In this document: positions 1 to 7,366 of the stretch, piece after piece | Layout: each line of letters begins with the position of its first letter | Numbering within the stretch: the stretch's first letter is position 1 | The notes under the pieces: generated by a model | What the model was told of the DNA's origin: nothing | Databases searched by the model: none | Seen by the model: only the letters and a program-made list of their open reading frames with translations | NCBI GenBank assembly: GCA_041745395.1 | Contig: JBGTIZ010000114.1 | Coordinates: 1-12,968 of the forward strand | DNA from: Hadersleviella sp041745395 | Lineage (GTDB): Bacteria > Chloroflexota > Anaerolineae > Promineifilales > Promineifilaceae | Direction: 5' to 3' | Length of the DNA stretch: 12,968 nucleotides | Program-made: the position numbers and the translations under genes

Positions 1-159
1 TTGGGCGTTCGCCCAAACGAAAAAAACACCCTCTTGACAGCGAGGCGTGGCCGCAGGCCACGCCGAAGCATTTTATCGCTTCTGGAAAGCGACACAATGA
101 CATCTGTTTTAGCAAGCCGTGACCAATACAAATGTTGGTCATTTTTCTCAAAGGGCGAA
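1..159. other. Left-edge non-coding region with hairpins
   Basis: I see no convincing gene here; the open frame running along the + strand has arginine-rich composition like nothing I recognise and overlaps the methyltransferase antisense. The stretch holds three inverted repeats. TTGGGCG-TT-CGCCCAA is at 1-16. GGCGTGGCC-GCA-GGCCACGCC is at 44-64, a 9-bp stem with a 3-nt loop. TGACCAA/TTGGTCA is at 120-141. The sequence lies between whatever is left of the window and the 3' end of the minus-strand methyltransferase, so terminators are expected. Confidence 0.6.
120..147 (+). terminator. Possible rho-independent terminator (+ strand)
   Basis: A 7-bp stem TGACCAA/TTGGTCA (120-126 and 135-141) with an 8-nt loop is followed directly by TTTTT on the + strand. 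It could end a rightward transcript entering from outside the window. The stem is short and AT-rich, so the call is weak. On the minus strand the hairpin is preceded, not followed, by a T-tract in that orientation, so it would not terminate the methyltransferase gene in the classical way. Confidence 0.35.
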
Positions 160-810
160 CTAGCTGACCCGCTTGGCGACGATGACGGTGGCGATGCTTC
201 CCGAGAGGGGGATGGTGTGAATGTCGGCGGTGAAGCCAGCTTGGGCTAACACGGCCGTGAATCCCGCCCAAACCTCCTCTAAATCCACCTCTGGCCCGGG
301 CCGTTGCCCCGTGATGCGGAAAAGCCAGTCGAGGAAACGCCGCACCGCGCCGCCCCCTGTCAGATGACCTTCAGGCAGGATAATCACACGGCCGTGTGGT
401 TTTAACATCCGAGCCATGCTAGCCAACGCCGCTGGCTCGAGGATAAACGACGTCGGGAATTGGGACAGCACTGTGTCAAACTGTTCGGCGGCGAAGGGGA
501 GGTCTTGCACACGGCCGTGGACAAGCGGTACAGTCAATCCCGCTCGCGCCAATCTGGCCCCCGCCAGCCGCCCCATCTGCGGCGAAAAATCCACCCCCAC
601 CACCTCAAACCCCCGTTGACGCAATTCAACCAGCATATGCCCTGGCCCATGCGCCACCTCTAGCACCCGATCCCCCGCCACAAAGTCCAGCGCGGTCAAT
701 TGCCACACCCGCCACTGCCCCAGAGAAACGGCCCAGCTTACGAGGTCATACGTCCACGCCATTTCGTGGTAAAGTAAGCGAAATCCAAACTGTACTAATT
801 TTGTCCACAT
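160..810 (-). CDS. Class I SAM-dependent methyltransferase
   Basis: Predicted 216-residue cytosolic methyltransferase of the UbiE/Methyltransf_11-like Rossmann class; the substrate is not recognisable. Visible motifs: the SAM-binding loop VLEVAHGPGH (residues 49-58), the acidic residue that usually contacts the ribose in VVGVDFS (D74), FDTVLSQFP (111-119) as motif II, and MLKPHGRVIIL (135-145) as motif III. The glycine loop is slightly unusual, with AHGPG where most relatives have GCGTG. I chose the ATG at 808-810. A TTG 33 nt upstream is in frame, but those codons fall in a low-complexity AATGAG-rich repeat and have no better ribosome site. No clear Shine-Dalgarno sequence is seen for either start. 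The gene is divergent from pfkA and has no close partner on its strand. Three copies of the CACGGCCGTG palindrome lie inside it (250, 387, 510). Confidence 0.85.
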   Translation of the reverse strand: MWTKLVQFGFRLLYHEMAWTYDLVSWAVSLGQWRVWQLTALDFVAGDRVLEVAHGPGHMLVELRQRGFEVVGVDFSPQMGRLAGARLARAGLTVPLVHGRVQDLPFAAEQFDTVLSQFPTSFILEPAALASMARMLKPHGRVIILPEGHLTGGGAVRRFLDWLFRITGQRPGPEVDLEEVWAGFTAVLAQAGFTADIHTIPLSGSIATVIVAKRVS

Positions 811-875
811 GGTTTTGAGCAATGAGAAATAAGCAATGAACAATGAGCAAAAAAACGTCTACAAGTAACCACTTA

Positions 876-934
876 CCAACAAGTCCGTTGCCTGAGCTTG
901 TCGAAGGCAAAAGGGCGGGCTTCGAGAGGCTCAA
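876..934. repeat. 59-bp dispersed hairpin repeat, copy 1
   Basis: Matches 8652-8710 at 55 of 59 positions by hand alignment. The element contains TGAGCTTGTCGAAG followed, after a short spacer, by CTTCGAGAGGCTCA, so it can fold into an imperfect stem of about 14 bp. Copies with a CTTCGACAAGCTCA core are, from memory, frequent in the intergenic DNA of several bacterial phyla. The copy ends only 1 nt before the pfkA Shine-Dalgarno sequence. Confidence 0.8.
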
Positions 935-935
935 C

Positions 936-940
936 AAGGA
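936..940 (+). promoter_or_regulatory. pfkA ribosome-binding site abutting repeat
   Basis: AAGGA at 936-940 sits 6 nt before the ATG at 947 and supports that start. It follows directly after the 59-bp hairpin repeat, so the repeat would form the structured leader of the mRNA if transcription starts upstream of it. Confidence 0.65.
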
Positions 941-946
941 AACCCA

Positions 947-2053
947 ATGACCAAAAAGATGAAAATTGCTATCAATACGGGCGGGGGAGATGCCCCCGGT
1001 CTCAACGCGGTGCTACGCGCCGTGGTGCTTGCTTCTGAAAAGCGCGATTGGGAAGTATACGGCATTCGGGAAGGATACAACGGTATTCTTAACCCGCAAG
1101 ATTACCCGGACGGCGGCGTGGTGCGGCTGACGCGGGCGCGGGTGCGCGGCATTACCCATCTGGGCGGCACCATTTTGGGCACGACCAATCGGGGCAATCC
1201 GCTCCAATATCCGTTGCAAAATGAGCAGGGGGAATGGGTCGAAATCAATCGCGGACATGAAATCACCAATTATTTGCAACAAAATGGGTTCGACGCGCTG
1301 TTTGCCGTAGGTGGGGATGGTTCGCTGAGCATTGCGCATGAGCTAGGTAAAATGGGGAACATCAACGTGATTGGTATCCCCAAAACGATTGACAATGATT
1401 TGAAGCATACGATAGCCACGTTTGGTTTTGACACGGCCGTGTCTTTTGCTACCGAATGCCTCGACCGTCTGCACTCTACGGCCGAATCCCACCGCCGCAT
1501 CATGGTCGTGGAAGTCATGGGCCGCTACGCAGGCTGGATTGCCCTCCATTCCGGCATTGCCGCCACGGCCGACGTCATCCTTATTCCCGAAATCCCCTAC
1601 GACATCGAAAAAGTGGCCGACAAAATCCGACAGCGCAACGCCTCGGGCGCCCACTTTTCTATCATTGTCGTGGCCGAAGGGGCGAAACCAGTGGGGGGTC
1701 AATTCACCGTGCGCGGGAAGGCCGTCGGCCGAGCGGAGCGGTTGGGCGGCGTGGGGGACAAACTGGCTACCACCTTGCAGGAGCTAACGGGGCAAGAAGC
1801 GCGGTCAGTTGTGTTGGGTCATTTACTGCGCGGCGGCTCACCCTCGGCGCGTGACCGGATTTTGTCGCTACGGTTTGGGGCGGCGGCCGTGCGTGCCCTC
1901 GAGGAAGGACATCAGCATGTGATGGTTGCCCTCAACCCGCCCATCGTCAACTGCATCCCGCTGGAGGATGTGGCGAATGCCATGAAGCTCGTACCGCTTG
2001 ATGGGGATAACATTGCCACGGCGCGTGATTTGGGTGTTTGCTTGGGGGATTAG
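947..2053 (+). CDS. pfkA: 6-phosphofructokinase (probably ATP-dependent)
   Basis: 368 residues. It phosphorylates fructose 6-phosphate to fructose 1,6-bisphosphate, the committed step of glycolysis, in the cytosol. The family signatures are complete. The N-terminal glycine loop GGGDAPGLN (12-20) and GGDGS (122-126) bind the phosphoryl donor. PKTIDND (145-151) contains the catalytic aspartate D149. MGR (191-193), AEG (243-245) and GHLLRGGSPSARDR (291-304) form the sugar-phosphate site. The donor-specificity positions combine Gly in GGDGS (Asp in PPi enzymes) with Lys in PKTIDND (Gly in E. coli PfkA). This mixed pattern is known in group III PFKs and usually goes with ATP, but PPi use is not excluded. 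ATG at 947 is supported by AAGGA 6 nt upstream. One palindrome copy (1432) encodes the TAV of FDTAVSF. Confidence 0.95.
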   Translation: MTKKMKIAINTGGGDAPGLNAVLRAVVLASEKRDWEVYGIREGYNGILNPQDYPDGGVVRLTRARVRGITHLGGTILGTTNRGNPLQYPLQNEQGEWVEINRGHEITNYLQQNGFDALFAVGGDGSLSIAHELGKMGNINVIGIPKTIDNDLKHTIATFGFDTAVSFATECLDRLHSTAESHRRIMVVEVMGRYAGWIALHSGIAATADVILIPEIPYDIEKVADKIRQRNASGAHFSIIVVAEGAKPVGGQFTVRGKAVGRAERLGGVGDKLATTLQELTGQEARSVVLGHLLRGGSPSARDRILSLRFGAAAVRALEEGHQHVMVALNPPIVNCIPLEDVANAMKLVPLDGDNIATARDLGVCLGD

Positions 2054-2270
2054 GTAGCTGAGAGAATGACTAGCTGAACGCTCAACCAATCATCTGGCTT
2101 GGGGGTCACAACAATACGGGTTCTTTCGGATTTCGTGGCGTTTTCCACAGTGTCATGTTTCACGTGTCATGTTTCACGTGTCATGTATCAGGTGGTTTTG
2201 TCTGGGCGTGGCTTGTTTAGGCAGGACAGTTGCTAATTGACCCCGTGAATTTCCAAAGAGCGACAATACG
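2054..2270. other. Convergent intergenic region with tandem repeat
   Basis: This 217-bp gap lies between the ends of pfkA (+) and the GvpL/F-like gene (-). I see no gene and no clear U-tract terminator. It holds the 14-bp tandem repeat at 2151-2192. Confidence 0.7.
2151..2192. repeat. 14-bp tandem repeat, three units
   Basis: Units TGTCATGTTTCACG (2151-2164), the same again (2165-2178), and a diverged TGTCATGTATCAGG (2179-2192), with no spacers. The same sequence, including a shared 20-mer, recurs at 9319-9338 at the end of another gene. It is a dispersed family, not a CRISPR array. Confidence 0.85.
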
Positions 2271-3278
2271 TTATTCTGGTTTCTGAATGGTCAAAATGAT
2301 GGTTTCGGCCACCGCTGCTTCGTCCAAACGGCACGTTTCCCCTCCCTGATTCAAAGCCAATTCGCGCAACAGTTTGTAGCATTGCGCCAACTCCGTCATT
2401 TTGATTACCGTGCCTAAACCAGAGTTGCGGTCGGGTTGGGTGTAGTAGGCGTGGTTCTGGTACGCCTTTTTTATGTCGGCCAGGGTGCTGGTTTGCCCCA
2501 GACCCAATAGCTCGCGGGCGTGTTCAATGTGGTGAAGCTGGGGCAGTTTTACTGTGACCTGAACAAAGCTGTGCGGGGGCAGGGGGCCGACGGCGCGAAT
2601 AAGATACGCGCCGCCTGTTTTTTCGTCGAGCCGCCTAAGCGCGGCTTCGAAGGCGGGGCTGTCTGCTTGGCGCAGGAGCACGGCTAGATTCACAGCCATC
2701 CCCTCGTCCATGTGGGAATTTTTGATGATGTTTTGGGCGATGCCTTCTAGTTCGTCCCGCACCAGTTGCTCGAGTTCATTTTGTTTGCGGGCGAGGCCGA
2801 CTTGGATCATGCGCCCCACTTCCATTTGGGTGCGACGTTGCTCGTCGGGGGATTGGGTCGCCATTTCGGCTTGGATTTGGGGAATGTTTAGCTCTTGAGA
2901 GAGTTGTTCCACGGCCGTGTTCGCCTCCCACAACAAAACCAGCTCCATCTGGATGAACCCCTCCAAATCCCGCCACGTTTTGTCCAACCGCGTCTGATGA
3001 TGGCTGGACAGCATTGCCCGAATTTGCGCGTCCGTCTCTAGCAGGGAGCCAAACTGCATGGGCAAAATGGTGGCATGGGGCAAGATGCTCTCGATGATTT
3101 CCTGATGTTGACGCAGGTGTTGTCGTAGCTCTTCTTGGGGCAGGGTGCGGTAATCAGTAATGTCGGTGTCGCTAACCACGGCCGTGAGCGACCCCTCCCG
3201 CACCCCATATACAGGTGGAGCCAAACGCAACCCTTGGTCGCTATTTTCAGCCGAAATAATGCCGTATAAATGTTTCAT
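2271..3278 (-). CDS. GvpL/GvpF-family protein with degenerate J-like domain
   Basis: 335 residues. Residues 1-245 look like the gas vesicle GvpL/GvpF family: MKHLYGIIS at the start, ILPMQFGSLLE (71-81), a helical middle, and GPLPPHSFV (231-239). GvpF/L proteins are accessory factors of gas vesicle assembly. Residues about 251-310 (ARELLGLGQ..., DIKKAYQNHAYYTQPDRN, ELAQCYKLL) read like a J domain. The HPD tripeptide is replaced by QPD (281-283), so stimulation of Hsp70 is doubtful. No gvpA or other vesicle gene lies in the window, so a role in flotation is not supported by context. The ATG at 3276-3278 has GAGGAG about 12 nt upstream. It follows the PBP gene by 115 bp on the same strand. Two palindrome copies (2910, 3177) encode TAV. 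Confidence 0.75.
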   Translation of the reverse strand: MKHLYGIISAENSDQGLRLAPPVYGVREGSLTAVVSDTDITDYRTLPQEELRQHLRQHQEIIESILPHATILPMQFGSLLETDAQIRAMLSSHHQTRLDKTWRDLEGFIQMELVLLWEANTAVEQLSQELNIPQIQAEMATQSPDEQRRTQMEVGRMIQVGLARKQNELEQLVRDELEGIAQNIIKNSHMDEGMAVNLAVLLRQADSPAFEAALRRLDEKTGGAYLIRAVGPLPPHSFVQVTVKLPQLHHIEHARELLGLGQTSTLADIKKAYQNHAYYTQPDRNSGLGTVIKMTELAQCYKLLRELALNQGGETCRLDEAAVAETIILTIQKPE

Positions 3279-3393
3279 GTAGTCAGGTTACTCCTCTATC
3301 AATCATAAAAAGGTGCGGTGTGCGAAGGGTGACTTCCTTTGTGTGCCAAGCATGATCTGTCAGACAGACCCATTTCTCACTTTTCACTTCGCC
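3279..3393. other. Intergenic region PBP/GvpL-like with repeat
   Basis: This 115-bp gap holds a 23-bp repeat copy (3343-3365) whose end extends into the inverted repeat TCTGTC-A-GACAGA (3356-3368). It also contains TTCTCACTTTTCACTTC, resembling words near 8550-8640. A weak TATGAT-like -10 occurs before the GvpL-like gene, but I found no matching -35. Confidence 0.5.
3343..3365. repeat. 23-bp dispersed intergenic repeat, copy 1
   Basis: Aligns without gaps to 8603-8625 with 18 of 23 matches, all differences being transitions. Both copies begin GTGC and end TCTGTCAGAC. It is extended by AGA to form a 13-bp inverted repeat. Confidence 0.55.
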
Positions 3394-6300
3394 CTACGGA
3401 TACGCTGTCCCCACAGGTGGAACCGTTGGCGTGGGTGGCTCGATGGTTATCCCAATCGCAACCTCGGGGGTGGGGGTGGACGTAGGCGTGGCGGTCGGCA
3501 CGGCCGTGGGAGTCAGCGTCAACGTCGGGAACGGGGTATGCGTCGGCGTCGCCGTGGGCGTTTCCGTGGGCGTCGGCGTCGGCGTTGGCTCCAACAAATC
3601 AAAGGGAACCTGCACCTCCAGCCGTACCTCGTCAATCTCGGGCGTAAACGGATTATCCGGCCCAAACACAATCAGCCGCACGCTCATCGCCCCACTGCCG
3701 ATGCCCCGCCCCGCCAACTCATTGCTATCCCAACGGAACAGCACCCCATTTTCTACCTGATTGCCCTGTCGCTCTAGCAAATTGCCCCACCCCTCGGGGT
3801 TGTGGGTAAAGCCATAATCAAGCTGGTAGCCGCCAAAATTAGGCGCACTGGCCGTGCCGACAAAGTCAAACACATTCTCAACCTCGGCCAAGGGCGCGGG
3901 CTGGTTGATTTCGGCACGCGGCCGGGGGGTATTGGCGTCACACGCTTGCTCAGGGGGCAGTTGTAGCGGAATAGCGATATTGCGTCCGCCAGCCCACTGC
4001 TGTCCCCCGGCCGTGTTCTCTATCCACTGTCGGGCTACCTGCGTTTCTCGATTTTGCACATCAGGGCGGCCGCTCACTAGCAAATTAACAAAGCTGGCGT
4101 CATACACTGCCTCGCGGCACGCATCGTTGGCGCGTAAGCCCGTCCACAAATCCACGGGCACGCGCTGGAGAAAGTCATTTTCGGGGCCTAGCGGTAGCTG
4201 GTTACTGGCAAAAAGCTCGTTGCGCCGATTGGCGCAAGAGGCACTGGGAATGGTGCCCGAATCCGTACAAATTTCACGGTCTACCACATCTTGTGGCCGC
4301 TCGAACTGGCGCGGCTGGCGGTTGGCTAAGATGCGGGACATAAAGGTGTTCCAGATGGGGGAGGCGATTTGGTAGCCAGACGCGCCTTCACTCAGCGGCT
4401 GATTGTCGGTATTGCCAACCCACACGGCCGTGACCAATTCCGGCGTGTACCCAATCGTCCACCCATCCCGCACATCAAACCGATCCGAGCCAGACGTGCC
4501 CGTCTTGACCGCCACCCGATGCCCCCCAATGACCAAATTATTGTTCTGTCCAAAGCTGGGTTGGCGGGCATTATTATCCGCCAAAATATCGCTAATCAGA
4601 TAAGTATGCGCCTCTGACACCTGTTGCACCGTGGGGGCTGGCGTGTGTTCAAAGACCAAATTATCACTGCGGTCTTCAATACGCATAATCGTGTGCGGCG
4701 TTACCGCCCGCCCTTCATTGGCCAGCACGGCATACGCCGTCGCCATCTCCAGCGGCGTAATTTCTCCCCCGCCCAGAGCCAGCGAATACCCATAGTTGGT
4801 CGGGGCGCCAAACTCCGCGCATCCCTCCTGATCGAGTGAATTCAAGCCCATGCTCCGCCCAAACTCAATAAAGTTACACAGCCCCACATACTCCAACGCC
4901 TTCACGGCGGGAATGTTATAGCTGTTGCCCAATGCCGGTCTCAGCAAAAGCGGGCCGTGAAAACGGTCGTTAAAATTCTTGGGCACGTAGGGTGCGCCCG
5001 AACCGTCGCTAAACTCCGTTTGCACATCCCAAACGAGCGTAGAGGCTGTCCAGCCGTCTAACAAGGCGCGTAGATAAACAATGGGTTTGATAGAGGAGCC
5101 AGGTTGACGCGGGGCAAGTGCCATATTGACCTGGCCGCTAATTGCCTCGTCATTAAAATCGAGACTGCCCACCAATGCGAGAACTTCGCCCGTCTGGGGT
5201 TCTAAAACGACCATGGCCGCATTATTGGCACCATAGTTGTTGATGGTTTGCCGATATTCGCTGATGGTTTGCTCGGCCGTGGCTTGTATATTTCTGTCCA
5301 GCGTGGTGTAAATCTTTAGCCCACCACGATAAATGGCTTGGGCATCGTTGGCCCGCTCCAACTGTTGCAAAACGGCAAAAACAAAGTGGGGCGCGTCAAT
5401 AATCACCGTAGGCGGCGTCAGGTTAAAAATTCGCGCCGCCATTTCGTTGCGCGCCCCTTCGGCCTCGGCCGACGTGACGTAGCCTGATTGCGCCATATTA
5501 AACAAGACTTCCCATTGGCGGTTCAGCGCTTTATCTGGCGCACTGTACGGATCCCACAGCGCGGGCGCCTGCGGCAAGCCAGCCAGCAGAGAGGCTTCCG
5601 CCAAATCCAAATCGGCGGCGGGTTTATTAAAATAAGTTTGCGCCGCCGCTTCAATGCCATAGGCGCGGTTACCATAGTTAATCTCGTTAAGATACAGCTC
5701 TAAAATCTCTTCTTTGTCATAGGTACGCGCCATTTCGGCCGCAAGAATGATCTCGCGCACCTTGCGCGTAAACGTGCGACTGGTGCGTTCATCTTCCCCG
5801 AGCAACAACGCCCGCGCCAACTGCTGGGTAATCGTACTGGCTCCGCCCCCCGCAAACGCATCCCCTTCGGTCGCGGCCGCGAAAATGGCGCGAGAGATGG
5901 CGACGGGGTCAAAGCCCGGGTTGCTCCAAAAACGGCTGTCTTCCGTGGCTATCGTGGCGTTAACCAGCTCGGGCGAGATTTGATCCAGGGTGACATAGGT
6001 ACGGTTGCCCTCATTGGGGTCAGCCAAGGAGTAGAGCAACGCCCCGTTACGGTCATAAATCCGCGCTGTTTCAAAGGTGCTGGCGCGGTTGCGTAGCTCC
6101 AGCGCGGAGGGCAAATCGCGGGTGATATACACATAACCCAAACTGGCCCCAGCGACGCCGATAACCAGCGTGGCTAAAAAGAAAATAAGGGCAAAGGCGA
6201 TGAAACGGCGTAAACAGCCGCTGGCGTTGCTCGACTGTTTGCTTTGCGGTTTGGGGAAGTGGGCGGTATTGGTGGTCGTGACCACACGCGGAGCCGATGG

Positions 6301-6795
6301 CGTCGGTTGGGCACGTTGCGGCGTTGACGGCGTGGCGCGTGAAGCTGATGTTGATGCTGATACTGGTGAAGTTGAGGCAGGCATCGTGTGCATCGGCCGG
6401 GTGAGGTCGGGGTCAGGTGGCCCTGCGGGTTTACTGGGGTGCATGACGATGCGGGGGGAAACTTGGGTCGCGTCGAGGTCGCGCTCGGTCGGCCGTGGTT
6501 TGGGAGTCAGCCCTTCGTTGAATAGAGGGGGTGGGGTCGGCTGACTGCCCGTGCGCGCCGCAGATGAGGCTGATGAGGGGGACGCTGGCGGTGGGGTGAA
6601 GGGGGGCGGGACGGTGGGTTCGTCACCGGCGGGGATGAAGGTGGGCGGCGGTTTGCTTTGTGACATCAGGTCTACCAGCGAAATGGTGTCCGCATCGGCT
6701 GGGTTTGGTTTGCTGGGCGGGGTTGGCCGCGCGGCAAAGGCTGAGTTTTCGGTGTTCGCTTCTGGGTTGGTCTCTCGTTTTTGTTCTTCACTCAT
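3394..6795 (-). CDS. Class A penicillin-binding protein (PBP1A-like)
   Basis: 1133 residues, a bifunctional peptidoglycan glycosyltransferase/transpeptidase anchored in the membrane and acting outside it. Order: a Pro/Ser/Thr-rich cytoplasmic tail (about 1-194); one membrane helix (about 195-224); the GT51 domain with catalytic Glu in ATEDSRFW (E285) and KVREIILAAEMA; the transpeptidase with SSIK (Ser567, Lys570), SYN (625-627) and KTGT (764-767). Next comes a region with an Ig-like module (about 960-1065) and a Thr-Pro-repeat tail (1070-1133). It is longer than typical PBP1A (roughly 700-850) because of both tails. The ATG at 6793-6795 overlaps the hydratase TGA as ATGA, and AGGA lies 8 nt upstream. 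An in-frame ATG 39 nt earlier is less likely. Translational coupling to the hydratase is inferred. Two palindromes (3499, 4423) encode TAV. Confidence 0.93.
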   Translation of the reverse strand: MSEEQKRETNPEANTENSAFAARPTPPSKPNPADADTISLVDLMSQSKPPPTFIPAGDEPTVPPPFTPPPASPSSASSAARTGSQPTPPPLFNEGLTPKPRPTERDLDATQVSPRIVMHPSKPAGPPDPDLTRPMHTMPASTSPVSASTSASRATPSTPQRAQPTPSAPRVVTTTNTAHFPKPQSKQSSNASGCLRRFIAFALIFFLATLVIGVAGASLGYVYITRDLPSALELRNRASTFETARIYDRNGALLYSLADPNEGNRTYVTLDQISPELVNATIATEDSRFWSNPGFDPVAISRAIFAAATEGDAFAGGGASTITQQLARALLLGEDERTSRTFTRKVREIILAAEMARTYDKEEILELYLNEINYGNRAYGIEAAAQTYFNKPAADLDLAEASLLAGLPQAPALWDPYSAPDKALNRQWEVLFNMAQSGYVTSAEAEGARNEMAARIFNLTPPTVIIDAPHFVFAVLQQLERANDAQAIYRGGLKIYTTLDRNIQATAEQTISEYRQTINNYGANNAAMVVLEPQTGEVLALVGSLDFNDEAISGQVNMALAPRQPGSSIKPIVYLRALLDGWTASTLVWDVQTEFSDGSGAPYVPKNFNDRFHGPLLLRPALGNSYNIPAVKALEYVGLCNFIEFGRSMGLNSLDQEGCAEFGAPTNYGYSLALGGGEITPLEMATAYAVLANEGRAVTPHTIMRIEDRSDNLVFEHTPAPTVQQVSEAHTYLISDILADNNARQPSFGQNNNLVIGGHRVAVKTGTSGSDRFDVRDGWTIGYTPELVTAVWVGNTDNQPLSEGASGYQIASPIWNTFMSRILANRQPRQFERPQDVVDREICTDSGTIPSASCANRRNELFASNQLPLGPENDFLQRVPVDLWTGLRANDACREAVYDASFVNLLVSGRPDVQNRETQVARQWIENTAGGQQWAGGRNIAIPLQLPPEQACDANTPRPRAEINQPAPLAEVENVFDFVGTASAPNFGGYQLDYGFTHNPEGWGNLLERQGNQVENGVLFRWDSNELAGRGIGSGAMSVRLIVFGPDNPFTPEIDEVRLEVQVPFDLLEPTPTPTPTETPTATPTHTPFPTLTLTPTAVPTATPTSTPTPEVAIGITIEPPTPTVPPVGTAYP

Positions 6796-7268
6796 GATGT
6801 TTGTCCTGGGTGTGATTTGACGAGCATGGTCCACGACCCTTTTTGTACGATTTTTTCGTCCTGATTGCGTACCCGATATTGCATGATGACGTTGCCGCCG
6901 CCTAAACGCTTGAACAGCTTTTTGTCTACCACTTCCAGAGTGACGTGAATCGTATCACCGAGAAAGACGGGTAGGCTAAATTTGCAGTCTAGTTCACGAA
7001 AGGCGAGTACTGTGCCTTCGATGAAGCCGGATTGCACGGCCAGACCGGTGGCGATGGCTTGCACTAACATGCCGTGCGCCACGCGCTGGCCGAAGGTGTC
7101 TTGGGCGGCGTAAATGGCGTCGGTGTGGATGCGGTTAAAGTCGCCAGTTAGTCCCGCGAAGTTGACTACGTCGGTTTCGGTGATGGTGCGGGGGCGGGTG
7201 ATGAGGTGCTGGCCGATGGTGAATTCTTCAAAGTGGAGGCCGCGTGGCTGGTAGATTTGTTCAGTCAT
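6792..7268 (-). CDS. MaoC-like (R)-specific enoyl-CoA hydratase/dehydratase
   Basis: 158 residues, hotdog fold. Hydratase-2 motif FAGLTGDFNRIHTD (37-50) is intact, including the catalytic pair Asp43 and His48 known from PhaJ-type enzymes. RVAHGML (62-68) is also typical. Such enzymes hydrate trans-2-enoyl-CoA to (R)-3-hydroxyacyl-CoA, or act on related acyl thioesters; the actual substrate cannot be read from the sequence. The ATG at 7266-7268 is preceded by AAGG about 8-9 nt upstream. It lies 98 bp after prfA and its stop overlaps the PBP start (ATGA), so it sits in the middle of a likely three-gene unit. A functional tie between acyl-CoA hydration and cell-wall synthesis is not evident; the coupling may only balance expression. 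No intact palindrome copy lies inside. Confidence 0.88.
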   Translation of the reverse strand: MTEQIYQPRGLHFEEFTIGQHLITRPRTITETDVVNFAGLTGDFNRIHTDAIYAAQDTFGQRVAHGMLVQAIATGLAVQSGFIEGTVLAFRELDCKFSLPVFLGDTIHVTLEVVDKKLFKRLGGGNVIMQYRVRNQDEKIVQKGSWTMLVKSHPGQTS

Positions 7269-7307
7269 GGTGTGTACCTTTTGGTTCTTGCTTGGTTGTT
7301 ACCTAAC

Positions 7308-7351
7308 AGAACCACGGCCGTGTTTCTTTCGTTCCCCACGGCCGTGGTTCT
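7308..7351. repeat. Perfect hairpin built from two CACGGCCGTG palindromes
   Basis: AGAACCACGGCCGTG (7308-7322) and its exact complement CACGGCCGTGGTTCT (7337-7351) flank a 14-nt loop. Each arm contains one copy of the palindrome, so four different foldings are possible. It lies 15 nt after the prfA stop on the minus strand. No U-tract follows on either side, so it is not a standard terminator, but it could pause polymerase or protect mRNA ends. Confidence 0.85.
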
Positions 7352-7366
7352 TCATCCACAGCTAAT

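Larger units (their letters stand above)
811..946. other. Divergent intergenic region, methyltransferase/pfkA
   Basis: This 136-bp gap separates two divergent genes and should hold both promoters, but I could not identify convincing -35/-10 pairs. Its left part (about 815-850) is a low-complexity run of AATGAG/CAATGA words. Its right part (876-934) is a 59-bp dispersed repeat found again at 8652-8710. Confidence 0.6.

Noticed and set aside
34..62. TTGACA at 34-39 as a promoter -35
   Set aside because: No -10-like hexamer at 16-18 nt spacing and no rightward gene downstream.
1..249. Open frame of 82 codons on the + strand at the left edge
   Set aside because: Low-complexity arginine/glycine composition, starts at the window edge, overlaps the methyltransferase antisense and two hairpins; no family resemblance.
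746..937. 63-codon minus-strand frame over the divergent gap
   Set aside because: It reads through the 59-bp dispersed repeat and the AATGAG-rich stretch and overlaps the methyltransferase start; no domain or ribosome site.
2151..2192. Possible CRISPR array
   Set aside because: Units of 14 bp are directly adjacent with no spacers, and no cas gene is present.
3313..3777. Open frames on the + strand opposite the PBP C-terminus and N-terminus
   Set aside because: They are antisense shadows of Thr-Pro and Pro/Ser codons in the PBP gene, giving Gly/Val/Arg-rich nonsense without ribosome sites.
7308..7351. Rho-independent terminator of prfA
   Set aside because: The stem is strong but neither strand has a U-tract after it; kept as a palindrome-derived hairpin instead.
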